From assembly GCA_965215295.1 (NCBI GenBank), contig OZ244045.1:1860001-1924000 (forward strand): a DNA stretch of 64,000 nt. Direction: 5' to 3'. This document shows, in pieces, positions 25,905 to 35,185 of this stretch; the stretch's first letter is position 1; every line of letters starts with the position of its first letter. The position numbers and the translations under genes were made by a program. The DNA comes from HK1 sp965215295. Lineage in GTDB: Bacteria > Pseudomonadota > Gammaproteobacteria > HK1. The notes under the pieces are model-generated. The model ran no database searches. It was given only the letters and a program-made list of their open reading frames with translations, and was not told the origin of the DNA.

Positions 25905-27286
25905 TCGTCCGGTTGCTCCGTGCGCCGGGCTCTCCCCGGCATGGTCCGGATCGGTGACGACGCCGGGGCGCGGGCGCGTCCGGTGCGGCGCCCGCCTTCC
26001 TGCTCGGGGCCGGCGAGGTCGGCAACCGAGCGCGAGTGGACGATCCGCCCGTCGTTCACGTATGCCTCGTGGTTGGCGACGACCTCCGCCTCGTCGTAGA
26101 CGTAGTTCACCATCATCCCGGCGGACTGCCGCAGGCCGGTCGGCGACGGATCGCCCATCCAGTGTATCCGTTCGAGCCGGGCGCCGTTGCGCAGGTGGAA
26201 GCGGGCCACCGGGTCGAGCGGGTGGCTCCCGCGCCTGGCCCGCAGCAGGTAGTGCGCGCAGAGCCGCGACAGACGCGCCTCCAGATGCTCTCCCGGCGCC
26301 CGGTCGGCCGCCCAGCCGGGCGTCTCGATACCGTCGAGCCCCGCCTCCCCACCGCCCCGCCCGGCCGGCAACCGCCCTTCCCGCGCCTCCCCGATCAGCC
26401 ACTTGCGGAAACCGGGGACCGGGGAGAGGGTGGCGAACCCGACCAGCCGCGGGTTCTCGGCCGCGAGCTCCCTCACCACCTGCTTGATCAGGAAGTTGCC
26501 GAAGGAGACGCCGGCGAGGCCCCGCTGGCAGTTGCTGATGGAGTAGAAGATCGCGGTATCCGCGTCGACGTCCGGCTCGACCTCGCCGAAGAGCAGGTCC
26601 GTGACCGAGCCGGCCAGCCCCTTGCACAGGGCGACCTCGACGAAGATGAGCGGCTCGTCGGGCAACGAGGGGTGGAAGAACCCGAAGCAGCGCCGGTCCG
26701 CTTCCAGCCGCCGGCGCAGGTCGTCCCAGTCGAGGATCTGGTGCACCGCCTCGTACTCGATGAGCTTCTCGAGCACCAGCGCCGGCGTACGCCAGTCGAT
26801 GCGGTGCAGATCGAGGAACCCGCGGTTGAACCAGGAGCGGAGCATGTGCACGAAGTCGTCATCCACGAGCTTGAGCTCCGGGCGCCGGGGCAGCGCGTCG
26901 AGCAGGGCGACCCGCATCGCGAGGATGTCGCGGGTGCCGTCCGGGGCGGTGTTCATCAGGCGCAGGAGCTCCTGGCGCCGCGGCTCGGCCGCCGCCGCGA
27001 GCGCCGCCGCCGTCTCCGGGCCGGGCCCGGCCCGGTAGGTCTCCACGGCCGCATCCAGGGCCGCCGGCTCGGCGCCGAGGTCGCCGCGCAGGAACTCGAA
27101 GAACGCCTCCCGCCCCTGCGTGTCGAGCGCGGCGAACGCATCGAGGGTGCGCCGGGCGAGCGTCACCACCGATGCCTCGCCCTTGATGCGAAGCAGGGCA
27201 TGGCAGAGCGCGCGGATGTCCTCGTCCACGCGGTCTTCGGCGCGCCGGCCGAGGAGCCCCTGCCCCGCCGCGGTGAGGCTCCTCAT
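25901..27286 (-). CDS. Malonyl-CoA decarboxylase (461 aa)
   Basis: The enzyme converts malonyl-CoA to acetyl-CoA and CO2. The helical N-terminal domain is followed by the GNAT-like catalytic domain containing CFGFFHPSLPDEPLIF, VEVAL, FYSISNCQRGLAGVSFGN and FATLSPVPGFRKWL. HPSLPDEP, SISNCQ-GL and SPVPGF are hallmark sequences. The C-terminal HYLL and NGARLERIHWMGD match the family end. I chose the ATG at 27286, preceded by GGAAGG at a short spacing, over the ATG at 27319, which has no such site; the longer form would be 472 aa. Its coupling to an MttB-family gene is unusual and suggests a pathway that releases malonate or malonyl-CoA. The final 20-30 residues are low-complexity. Confidence 0.92.
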   Translation of the reverse strand: MRSLTAAGQGLLGRRAEDRVDEDIRALCHALLRIKGEASVVTLARRTLDAFAALDTQGREAFFEFLRGDLGAEPAALDAAVETYRAGPGPETAAALAAAAEPRRQELLRLMNTAPDGTRDILAMRVALLDALPRRPELKLVDDDFVHMLRSWFNRGFLDLHRIDWRTPALVLEKLIEYEAVHQILDWDDLRRRLEADRRCFGFFHPSLPDEPLIFVEVALCKGLAGSVTDLLFGEVEPDVDADTAIFYSISNCQRGLAGVSFGNFLIKQVVRELAAENPRLVGFATLSPVPGFRKWLIGEAREGRLPAGRGGGEAGLDGIETPGWAADRAPGEHLEARLSRLCAHYLLRARRGSHPLDPVARFHLRNGARLERIHWMGDPSPTGLRQSAGMMVNYVYDEAEVVANHEAYVNDGRIVHSRSVADLAGPEQEGGRRTGRARAPASSPIRTMPGRARRTEQPDE

Positions 27287-27373
27287 GATGTCCTTCCAGA
27301 ATGCTCGTCCGAGTCTCATCGCCGGTCGTTACCGTCGCGCCGCGGGTCGTGCCGTCCCGGCCGGGCCGCTACC

Positions 27374-27455
27374 CGCGAGTCTACTCCGCGGGGGCGGGGC
27401 CGCCGGCTCGAAGTGGAGGTCCGACGCGCCACGCGCGAGTCTACTCCGCGGGGAC
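27374..27455. repeat. 61-bp-period short repeat upstream of malonyl-CoA decarboxylase
   Basis: CGCGAGTCTACTCCGCGGGG occurs at 27374 and again at 27435. The repeats lie in the intergenic region between two divergent genes and could affect either promoter; no function is evident. Confidence 0.75.
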
Positions 27456-27644
27456 GGGACGCGAGAGATCCGCCACGTGCGCCGCCCGCCGAAGTATGAT
27501 CGCGACGCCGCAATCTCGCGATTCGGGAGCCGCGCGAACGGGTCGGCAACGCCGCCCGGCCGGGCCGGCAACGAATCGGGCGGAGCATCGTCCATGGCGT
27601 ACACCGAATCATCCGGCTCCTGACGCGGGACTTCCGGAGCCCGA

Positions 27645-29204
27645 GTGAAGCAAGGCGCCGCCTCCCCTCCCCCCGCCGGCCCCCGGCGCCGCACCGGTGC
27701 TCGCGCCCGACGACGGCGGCGCGCCGCCGCCGGTCCGCCGGCGGTGGCCGGAGTGCGGCGCAAGATTCCGGTCTATCACCTGCTGAGCGAGGAAGGGCTG
27801 GACCTGATCGACCGGACCACCGATCGGATCCTCGAGGACGTCGGCATCGAGTTCCGCGGCGATACGGACGCTCTGGCGCTGTGGCGCGATGCGGGCGCCG
27901 ACGTTCGGGGAGAACGCGTACGGTTCGAGCCGGGGCTCCTCAAGGCGATCATCGCCGGGTCGGCTCCGCGGAGCTTCACCCACCACGCCCGCAATCCCGA
28001 ACGTTCGGTGCTGATCGGCGAGGACAACGTGGTCTTCGCGCCGGCGTACGGAGCGCCCTTCGTGCACGACATGGACGGCGGCCGGCGCTACGGCACGCTG
28101 GCCGACTTCGAGAACCTCGTCAAGCTGACGTACGCGTCGCCCTGGCTGCACCACTCCGGCGGAACGGTGTGCGAGCCGGTCGACCTGCCGGTCGACAAGC
28201 GCCACCTCGACATGGTCTACGCGCACCTTCGCTACAGCGACAAGCCCTTCATGGGCTCCGTCACCACCCCGGAGCGGGCGGACGACTCCATCGAGATGGC
28301 CCGCATCGCGTTCGGCAGGCGGTTCACCGACGAGCACTGCGTGATCATGGGCAACATCAACATGAACTCGCCGCTCGTCTACGACCGGGCGATGTCCGGC
28401 TCGCTGCGGGCCTATGCCCGCGCGAACCAGTGTCCGGTGGTCGTCCCCTTCATCCTGGGCGGCGCGACCGGTCCGGTGTCCATGGCGGGGGCGGTGGCGC
28501 AGTCGCTCGCCGAGGTAATGGCGGGGGTTGCGCTGGGCCAGCTCGAACGCCCGGGCTCCCCCGCGGTGTTCGGCAACTTCCTGACCACGGTGGACCTGAA
28601 GACCGGCTCGCCCACCTTCGGCACGGCGGAGTCCGCGCTCGGCTCGTTCGCCGCGGCGCAGCTTGCACGAAGGATCGGTCTCCCGCTTCGATGCAGCGGC
28701 GCCTTCACGTCGTCGAAGCTCCCCGACGCCCAGGCCATGCAGGAGAGCGTCACGTCGCTCTACACCGCGCTCCTCTGCGGCGCCAACTTCATCCTGCACG
28801 CGGCCGGCTGGCTGGAGGCGGCGCTCGCCATCGGCTACGAGAAGCTCATGCTGGACGCGGACTACCTGGACGCCGTCCACACCTTGTTGAACGGACTGCC
28901 CGTGGACAGCGGAGCGCTGGCGCTCGATGCCTTCGAGGAAGTGGGTCCGGGGAACCACTTCTTCGACTGCGCCCATACCCTCTCCCGCTTCGAGACCGCC
29001 TTCCACGAGTGCGAGATCGCCGATACGGACTCCTACGAAAACTGGATCGACGCCGGTGGCAAGGACGCCATGGCGCGCGCCAACGCGAAATGGAAGGCGA
29101 CTCTGCGCGACTACCACCCGCCGCCGCTCGACGCTTCCGTGGACGAGGCGCTCAGGGAGTTCATGGCCCGGAAGAAGGCGTCGATGCCGGACCTCCGGCA
29201 TTGA
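27645..29204 (+). CDS. Trimethylamine methyltransferase (MttB) family protein 2 (519 aa)
   Basis: This is a second MttB-superfamily protein, diverged from the first. It has an Arg/Ala/Pro-rich N-terminus of about 40 residues, then LIDRTTDRILEDVGIEF, HHARNPERSVLIG, GGTVCEPVDLPVDKRH, GGATGPVSMAGAVAQS, FGTAESALGSFAAAQ and LHAAGWLEAALAIGYEK. It has no in-frame TAG and so is a non-pyrrolysine member. The GTG start at 27645 has GGAG at 27635-27638; the domain proper begins about 45 codons later, so a downstream start cannot be excluded. It is divergent from the malonyl-CoA decarboxylase/MttB-like 1 pair. Two MttB paralogues side by side suggest demethylation of different methylated amines. Confidence 0.87.
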   Translation: MKQGAASPPPAGPRRRTGARARRRRRAAAGPPAVAGVRRKIPVYHLLSEEGLDLIDRTTDRILEDVGIEFRGDTDALALWRDAGADVRGERVRFEPGLLKAIIAGSAPRSFTHHARNPERSVLIGEDNVVFAPAYGAPFVHDMDGGRRYGTLADFENLVKLTYASPWLHHSGGTVCEPVDLPVDKRHLDMVYAHLRYSDKPFMGSVTTPERADDSIEMARIAFGRRFTDEHCVIMGNINMNSPLVYDRAMSGSLRAYARANQCPVVVPFILGGATGPVSMAGAVAQSLAEVMAGVALGQLERPGSPAVFGNFLTTVDLKTGSPTFGTAESALGSFAAAQLARRIGLPLRCSGAFTSSKLPDAQAMQESVTSLYTALLCGANFILHAAGWLEAALAIGYEKLMLDADYLDAVHTLLNGLPVDSGALALDAFEEVGPGNHFFDCAHTLSRFETAFHECEIADTDSYENWIDAGGKDAMARANAKWKATLRDYHPPPLDASVDEALREFMARKKASMPDLRH

Positions 29205-29539
29205 CGGTGCGCATGTGACGCCTCGCGGCGGAACAACCCGCTTCCCGCCGCCCCCGGGCACAGCGCATCCGTGATCGGTTGATCGGTCTGCGTCGCACAA
29301 TCCCGGTCTGCGCCGCACAATCCACGGACCGAATCGACGGATTCCCGGTCGGGCGGGAATGGCGTCGCCCACGCTGGAGCCTCATTCCTTCCCGGAGAGG
29401 CATCCGTGCCCGGGAAGGAAACCGTGGGATCTTGACCGAACACGGATGGGGCATGGCGCCGGACAACATGGCGCCGGACAACGAAGAATCTTCCGGTGGT
29501 CCGGGGCCGGTGCCCGGCTCCCGGCATCGACCGTCGGCG
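29205..29539. other. Intergenic stretch, no gene recognised
   Basis: This region holds the convergent ends of the second MttB-like gene and the first small membrane protein gene. A short direct repeat (GGTCTGCGxCGCACAATC, twice, near 29284-29322) is present. A GGCGG/CCGCC stem near 29225-29255 could be a terminator, but it lacks a T run. Confidence 0.45.
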
Positions 29540-29872
29540 CTACTCGGGGGGGAGCCCCTCGACGATGCCCGCGAGGCGGGACTGCCCGGCGGTCAGGCGG
29601 AGGATCTCCCGGGAGAAGGCTTCGCGAGCCCGGGCGGCAGCTTCGCGATCCCGGGAGGAGGCTTCGCGGTCCCGGGCGGAGGCTTCGCGGTCCGCCCGAG
29701 CTTCGGCTCGAACCTTGGCCAGACCACGGTCGATGCTGGCCTGAACGCGGTCGATCCGGGCTTCGAGACGGCTCGTGGTGAGCAGGATCGTTCCCAGGAG
29801 GGTCAGGCCGACCGCAACGAGCGCGATCGTCTCCTGCTTCAGGCCCACCTTCGTGGCGGATTGGCTCGTCAT
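29540..29872 (-). CDS. Small single-pass membrane coiled-coil protein, paralogue A (110 aa)
   Basis: This is one of three tandem paralogues of unknown function. The short polar N-terminus (MTSQSATKVGLKQ) is followed by one membrane segment (ETIALVAVGLTLLGTILLTT, about residues 14-33) and a charged helix with coiled-coil character: LEARIDR, then a variable run of ADREASARDREASS-type seven-residue repeats, then a conserved tail LRLTAGQSRLAGIVEGL. This copy has the longest repeat run. The ATG at 29872 has GGAAG five bases upstream; a GTG one codon earlier is an alternative. I know no named family; SlyX- or DUF1640-like coiled coils are only superficially similar. Confidence 0.75.
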   Translation of the reverse strand: MTSQSATKVGLKQETIALVAVGLTLLGTILLTTSRLEARIDRVQASIDRGLAKVRAEARADREASARDREASSRDREAAARAREAFSREILRLTAGQSRLAGIVEGLPPE

Positions 29873-29953
29873 CACGTCTTCCGTGCGCCCTGCCGGGCGG
29901 ATGGACAGTCATGGAACCGGCTGTCACGCCGGCTCCGGTATCGACTGTCGGCG

Positions 29954-30202
29954 CTACTCGGGGCGGAGCCCCTCGACGATGCCCGCGAGGCGGGACTGTC
30001 CGGCGGTCAGGCGGAGGACTTCCCGGGAGAAGGCTTCGCGATCCGCCCGAGCTTCGGCTCGGGTCTCGGCCAGACCTCGATCGATCCGGGCTTCGAGCCG
30101 GCTCGTGGTGAGCAGGATCGTTCCGAGGATGGTCAGCCCGACCGCAACGATCGCGATCGTCTCCTGCTTCAGGCCCACCTTCGTGGCGGATTGGCTCGTC
30201 AT
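29954..30202 (-). CDS. Small single-pass membrane coiled-coil protein, paralogue B (82 aa)
   Basis: This is the shortest paralogue. It keeps the N-terminus, membrane segment and LAGIVEGL tail but lacks most of the charged repeats (RLEARIDRGLAETRAEARADREA). The start ATG is preceded by GGAAG with a short spacer, identical to the other copies. Around 80 bp separate it from paralogue A, and the intergenic DNA is also duplicated, so the whole gene plus leader was copied. Confidence 0.75.
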   Translation of the reverse strand: MTSQSATKVGLKQETIAIVAVGLTILGTILLTTSRLEARIDRGLAETRAEARADREAFSREVLRLTAGQSRLAGIVEGLRPE

Positions 30203-30282
30203 CTCGTCTTCCGTGCACCCTGCCGGGCGAATGTGCGGTCATGGCACCGGCATCACGACCGCTCCAGCATGGACAATCGGCT

Positions 30283-30552
30283 CTACTCGCGGCGGGAGCC
30301 CTCGACGATGCCCGCCAGACGGGACTGTTCGGTGGTCAAGCGGAGGATCTCCCGGGAGAAGGCTTCGCGGTCCGCCCGAGCTTCGGCTCGGATCTCGGCC
30401 TGAACACGATCGATGTTGGCCTGAACGCGGTCGATCCGGGCTTCGAGCCGGCTCGTGGTGAGCAGGGTCGTTCCGAGGAGGGTCAGCCCGACCGCAACGA
30501 TCGCGATCGTCTCCTGCTTCAGGCCCGCCTTCGTGACGGATTGGCTCGTCAT
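30283..30552 (-). CDS. Small single-pass membrane coiled-coil protein, paralogue C (89 aa)
   Basis: This is the first gene of the tandem trio in transcription order. It has an N-terminus MTSQSVTKAGLKQ, one membrane segment, a coiled coil with a duplicated IDRVQANIDRVQAEI stretch, and the tail LTTEQSRLAGIVEGS. The ATG at 30552 follows GGAAG; an in-frame ATG at 30591 lacks this and would add an extension not present in the paralogues. The predicted topology leaves the coiled coil on one side of the membrane, suiting oligomerisation or partner tethering. Function is unknown. Confidence 0.75.
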   Translation of the reverse strand: MTSQSVTKAGLKQETIAIVAVGLTLLGTTLLTTSRLEARIDRVQANIDRVQAEIRAEARADREAFSREILRLTTEQSRLAGIVEGSRRE

Positions 30553-30649
30553 TTCGTCTTCCGTGCACCCTGCGGGCGGATGTGCAGTCACGGCATCGGC
30601 CGCCCGCTCGTGAATCTAACATGCCTTCGCCTCCGCGCCGAACCAGGGT

Positions 30650-31118
30650 GATCGGGCGAGGCGCACGACGCCCGGGCCGGTGACGGGAAAGCACTCTCCG
30701 GCCGGAATCGTCCCGGCCGTCGGAGCAGACATGGCTCCCGAAGCGTCGGTGGATTGTGGAGCCGGGCCGGCACCGCGTCTGTAGACGCAGGGCGCCGGCA
30801 GTGCAGGCGCAGAGCCCGTGCCATGCAGGCGCAGGGCGCGTGCCGTGCAGGCGCAGGGCGCAGGCGTCTGTAGACGCAGGGCATGGACCGTGCAGGCACA
30901 GGGCGCAGCTTTCGGCTCCGGCTTCGGGGGAGGAGCAAGGCATGTACCGTGCAGGCGCAAGGCACATGCCGTGCGGGCGCAGGGCGCATCGGGTCGCGTC
31001 ACGGGCAGCTCGCCGTGCGGGAAGCCCCGGTCAGGGCAATGTTCAGCGCATCGGTGACGTTCTGGGCAGCTCGCCCTGCGGCAAGTCCCGGTGCGAAACC
31101 GGACGTCCAAGCGGCCGG
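30650..31118. repeat. Intergenic region with irregular TGCAGGCGCAGGGC repeats
   Basis: From about 30780 to 30990 the sequence is an irregular array of TGCAGGCGCAGGGC-like units in both direct and interrupted form. No gene or RNA is recognised; it lies downstream of the ABC exporter gene. Confidence 0.65.
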
Positions 31119-34100
31119 TCAGCGACCGCTCCCCACCGCTGCCGTCATCTGGCGCCCGACGAGCCGGCGGTAGAGCCCGCCGCGTGCAATCAGCTCGTCG
31201 TGGCTCCCGGCCTCCTCGGTGCGTCCCGCGTCGAGCACCACGATGCGGTCGGCGTCCCGGACGGTGGACAGGCGATGCGCGATCACGATGGTGGTGCGGT
31301 CGCTCATCAGCTCCTCCAGCGCATGGCGCACCGCCTGCTCGTTCACCGCGTCTAGGTGCGAGGTCGCCTCGTCGAGGATCAGCACCGGGGCATCCTTCAG
31401 GAACGCGCGCGCGATCGCGACGCGCTGGCGCTGGCCGCCGGAGAGCCGCACTCCACGCTCGCCGACCCGGGTCTCCAGGCCGTCCGGGAGCGCCTCGGCG
31501 AACGCGCCCAGCGAGGCGCGGCGCACCGCGTCGTCCAGCTCCGCCCCGGTCGCCTCCGGCTTCGCGAGGAGGATGTTGGAGCGCAGGGTCTCGTTGAACA
31601 GGTAGGTGTCCTGCGTGACCAGCGCGATGCTGTCGCGGAGATCGTCGAGCCGGTACTCGCGCAGGTCGTGCCCGTCGAACCGGATGACGCCCGAGCCCGG
31701 GTCCCAGAACCGCATGAGCAGGTGCGCAACGGTGGTCTTGCCCGCCCCCGAAGGCCCGACCAGCGCCACCGTCTTCCCCGCCGGCACCGTGAACGTGGCT
31801 CCGTCGAGCGCGAGCCGGCGGTTCCCGAAGTAGGAGAACGTGACCCCCCGGACCTCGATCCCGATCCCGCCCGCACCCGGGGGAGCCGCGCCACCGGGGC
31901 CGGACGGCGTGGCGTCCCGGAGCACGGCCTCGCCCGGAGACGATGGCGTGGCTGCCCGGAGCACGGCCTCGCCCGGAGACGATGGCGTGGCTGCCCGGAG
32001 CCCGGCCTCGCCCGGAGACGATGGCGTGGCTGCCCGGAGCACGGCCTCGCCCGGAGACGATGGCGTGGCTGCCCGGAGCACGGCCTCGCCCGGAGACGAT
32101 GGCGTGGCTGCCCGGAGCACGGCCTCGCCCGGAGACGATGGCGTGGCGTCCCGGGGACGGAGCGGCGCCACGTCCGCGTCCGCAGCCCTCCCCGGACGCG
32201 GCGCGGCGTCCACCCCCGGACCGTCCTTCACCACCTCGACCTCGTTGTGCACCGCGTAGAGCCGGCGCGTGGCGCCGAGCGTGTCGGCGAGCTGCCGGCC
32301 GATGTGGGCGATCTCCGAGACCGGGAGGAACGCCGACATCGCGAGCAGGGTGAGCATCGGCAGCATCGCCGGCTCCAGCGTGCCGCGGCCGACGAGGTGC
32401 GCGCCGGTCACCACCACCACGAGCCCGCCGAGGCCCGTCGCCGCCTCCAGGATCGCGGTCTGCTTCGTGAGGTCGGAGAAGAACGGCAGCCGCAGCCCGG
32501 TGTGGCGCTCGATGCGGGCGACGAACTCCGCGGCGCGAGACCCGGTGCGCTGGAACGCGAGGATCTCGGAGAGCCCCTGGATCGTGTCCACGGCGTGGGC
32601 GCTCATGTCGCCGAACGCCTCGCGGGCCCGCGAGCCCAGCACGTCGATGCGATGCCGGGCGAGGAACGGACTCAGGGCCACCGCCGCGAGGAACGGGATC
32701 AGGGCGAGCGCCATCGGCCATCCGAACCACCCCAGCGTCCCGATGACCACGGCGGGAACGAGCACCGCGACGAAGAACGGAGCCACGGTGTGCGCGAAGA
32801 AGTACTCCACGAGCTCGACGTCGTGGGTCGCCATTCCGACCAGATCGCCGGTGCGCCGCCGCACGAGGTAGGCCGGCGCGAGCCGATCGAGCTTCCGGTA
32901 GAGCGCGATGCGCATCTCGGCGAGCATCCGGAACGCCATGTCGTGCGCGAACCACGACTCCAGCCAGTGCAGCACCCCCGCCAGCGGCGCGATGATCGCG
33001 AGGACGATCAGGTAGTGGGTGTACGGCTCGCCCTGCTTGACCGCGGCCACCGCCAGCGCGCTCGCGACCCCGACCCCGATCAGGGCCGCGACCCTGACGA
33101 TTCCGAACACCAGGACGAGCGAGAACTTCGCCCGCCACGGGACCACGTGGCGCAGGAGCTCGCGGAACGCGCCGGCCCAGCCCAGGCCCTCGGCGCGCAG
33201 GATGGCGTCGGTCGGCTCCAGGTGCGCACCGGCGTCGGCGGCTTGCAGGTCCTCCAGGGGGACCTCACGCTGCCTTGCATCCCCCTCCATCGGTGACGGG
33301 GCGAGAGCGGCGCTGGACTGCGTGCTCTCCTCGGCTTGGGCGCTCTCCTCCGCTTGGGCGCCCATCAGCCGGAAGTACGCGCCGCCGGCCCGCATCAGCG
33401 ATGCGTGGTCGCCGGTCTCGACGATGGACCCGTGGTCGAGCACCAGGATGCGGTCCGCCCCCACCACGCTCGACAGCCGGTGCGCGAAGACGAGGGTGGT
33501 GCGGCCCCGCATCAGCCGGTCGAGCGCCTGCTGGATGACCGCCTCGTTCTCCGCGTCCACCGCGGACAGCGCCTCGTCCAGGATCAGGATCGGGGCGTCG
33601 CGCAGCAGCGCGCGGGCGATCGCGACGCGCTGGCGCTGGCCGCCCGAGAGCCTGATGCCGCGCTCGCCGATGACGGTGGCGTAGCCCTGGGGCAGCCGCG
33701 CGATGAACTCGTGGGCGTTCGCGGCGCGCGCCGCCGCCTCGATCTCCTCGCCGGTCGCGTCGGGCTTGCCGAAGCGCAGGTTGTCCTCGACGGTGCCGTG
33801 GAAGAGGCAGGTGTCCTGGTTCACCACCGCGACATCGCGGTAGACGTCGTCGGACCGGAGCGCGCGGAGGTCGTGCCCGCCGATCCGCACCGCGCCGCCG
33901 TCGGGGTCGTAGAAGCGCAGCAGCAGCCGGACGATGGTGGACTTCCCGGCTCCGCTCTCCCCCACGAACCCGACCCGCTCTCCCGCCCCGACGCGGAACG
34001 AGAGCCCCCGGTGCGCGGCGCGGCGCCCGCCCGGGTATGCGAACGACACGTTCTCGAACTCCACCACCGGAGCGAGCGGACCGTCGAGGTCGAGCGGGAC

Positions 34101-35069
34101 GGCCGGCGGCTCGACCTTCGGCCGCGCGTCGAGCACCGTGAAGATGTCGTCCGCCGCCGCGCGCCCCATCATCCCGTTGTGCAGCAGCGCGCGCAGGTCG
34201 CGCTGGGGGCGGAACACCTCGATGCCCATCATCAGCACCACGAGGAGCACGTCGAGGCCCATCTGCCCGTCCGCCACCCGCCATGCGCCGAGCGCGAGCA
34301 CCGCGGCGCTCCCCACCGCGATGCCGGTGTCGGTGAGGCCGCGGGTGAGCGCGTTGGTCGCGAGCACCCACATCGTGCTGCGGAAGACCTCGCGGGCGCG
34401 CTCGGCCAGCAGCCGGCCGCGCGCCGTGCTCTGCCCGAACGCCTTGAGGGTGGCGAGCCCCTGCACCGCGTCGAGGAACTCCGCCGCGAAGCCGCGATAC
34501 GCCTTCGAGCGGCGCATGCTGCTCCTGGCGTCCCACCGCTGGAACGACGCCGGCGCGAACAGGGTGAACATCGCGAAGCCGAACATGAGGGCGGCGACCG
34601 GGAAGTCGAGGAACGCGAGCAGCACGAAGACGACGAGCGGGGTGATGAAGGAGACCAGAAGCTGCGGCAGGTACTCGCCGAAGTACGTCTCGAGCTGCTC
34701 GACCCCGTCGATCATCGAGATCATGACCGCGCCGGTGCGCTCCAGGCCGAAGTGGGCGGGGCCGAGCGCGACCACTTGGGCGTAGAGCTGCTTGCGCAAC
34801 GCCAACTGCACCCGCGCCGCGGTGCGGTGGGCGACCATGGCGCAGGTGTGCTCGATCCAGCCGCGCAGCACCATCACCACCGCCACGAGCGCGAACGGCG
34901 CCAGCAGCTCGGAGAACGCATCTCCCGCGAAGACCCGCGCGAGCAGCCACCCGAGCAATGCGAGCCGTCCCATCCCGACCAGGGACGCGAGCACCCCCAT
35001 CGCCACCGTGGCCGCGATGCGAAGGCGCACGCCGCGCGTGAACTGCCAGAGCCGGGGGTCGAAGAACAT
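31119..35069 (-). CDS. Fused double ABC exporter, TMD-NBD-TMD-NBD (1316 aa)
   Basis: Two complete ABC-exporter halves lie in one polypeptide, so a single chain can form the whole transporter. Half 1 has six membrane helices in about residues 15-310 and an ATPase domain with Walker A GESGAGKST, signature RLSGGQRQR and Walker B LILDEALS. Half 2 has membrane helices in about 660-940 and an ATPase with GPSGAGKTT, LSGGQRQR and LILDEATS. Both have the switch histidine (FAHRLSS, IAHRLST). Order and pairing are reminiscent of CydDC or lipid A-type exporters, but the substrate is unknown. Between the second membrane domain and second ATPase a linker contains six 13-residue repeats. No conventional ribosome binding site is visible before the ATG. 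Confidence 0.92.
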   Translation of the reverse strand: MFFDPRLWQFTRGVRLRIAATVAMGVLASLVGMGRLALLGWLLARVFAGDAFSELLAPFALVAVVMVLRGWIEHTCAMVAHRTAARVQLALRKQLYAQVVALGPAHFGLERTGAVMISMIDGVEQLETYFGEYLPQLLVSFITPLVVFVLLAFLDFPVAALMFGFAMFTLFAPASFQRWDARSSMRRSKAYRGFAAEFLDAVQGLATLKAFGQSTARGRLLAERAREVFRSTMWVLATNALTRGLTDTGIAVGSAAVLALGAWRVADGQMGLDVLLVVLMMGIEVFRPQRDLRALLHNGMMGRAAADDIFTVLDARPKVEPPAVPLDLDGPLAPVVEFENVSFAYPGGRRAAHRGLSFRVGAGERVGFVGESGAGKSTIVRLLLRFYDPDGGAVRIGGHDLRALRSDDVYRDVAVVNQDTCLFHGTVEDNLRFGKPDATGEEIEAAARAANAHEFIARLPQGYATVIGERGIRLSGGQRQRVAIARALLRDAPILILDEALSAVDAENEAVIQQALDRLMRGRTTLVFAHRLSSVVGADRILVLDHGSIVETGDHASLMRAGGAYFRLMGAQAEESAQAEESTQSSAALAPSPMEGDARQREVPLEDLQAADAGAHLEPTDAILRAEGLGWAGAFRELLRHVVPWRAKFSLVLVFGIVRVAALIGVGVASALAVAAVKQGEPYTHYLIVLAIIAPLAGVLHWLESWFAHDMAFRMLAEMRIALYRKLDRLAPAYLVRRRTGDLVGMATHDVELVEYFFAHTVAPFFVAVLVPAVVIGTLGWFGWPMALALIPFLAAVALSPFLARHRIDVLGSRAREAFGDMSAHAVDTIQGLSEILAFQRTGSRAAEFVARIERHTGLRLPFFSDLTKQTAILEAATGLGGLVVVVTGAHLVGRGTLEPAMLPMLTLLAMSAFLPVSEIAHIGRQLADTLGATRRLYAVHNEVEVVKDGPGVDAAPRPGRAADADVAPLRPRDATPSSPGEAVLRAATPSSPGEAVLRAATPSSPGEAVLRAATPSSPGEAGLRAATPSSPGEAVLRAATPSSPGEAVLRDATPSGPGGAAPPGAGGIGIEVRGVTFSYFGNRRLALDGATFTVPAGKTVALVGPSGAGKTTVAHLLMRFWDPGSGVIRFDGHDLREYRLDDLRDSIALVTQDTYLFNETLRSNILLAKPEATGAELDDAVRRASLGAFAEALPDGLETRVGERGVRLSGGQRQRVAIARAFLKDAPVLILDEATSHLDAVNEQAVRHALEELMSDRTTIVIAHRLSTVRDADRIVVLDAGRTEEAGSHDELIARGGLYRRLVGRQMTAAVGSGR
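31907..32159 (-). repeat. In-frame 39-bp array in the ABC exporter linker
   Basis: Six 39-bp units encode ATPSSPGEAVLRA with minor variation. They lie in the linker before the second nucleotide-binding domain, where length variation would be tolerated. The unit is a multiple of three, so the frame is kept. Confidence 0.9.
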
Positions 35070-35185
35070 GGACTATCGTCGAGGGTCAGGGCAGGGAGCC
35101 AGCCGGTTCGGCCCGGCCCGGCCGCGTGGCCATTGCACCGTAATTTACCCCGATAATGAACGTCATGGGGTCGGGCACGATCGAC

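Noticed and set aside
24336..29204. Pyrrolysine-containing trimethylamine methyltransferases
   Set aside because: Neither MttB-like gene has an in-frame TAG, and no pyl genes are in the window.
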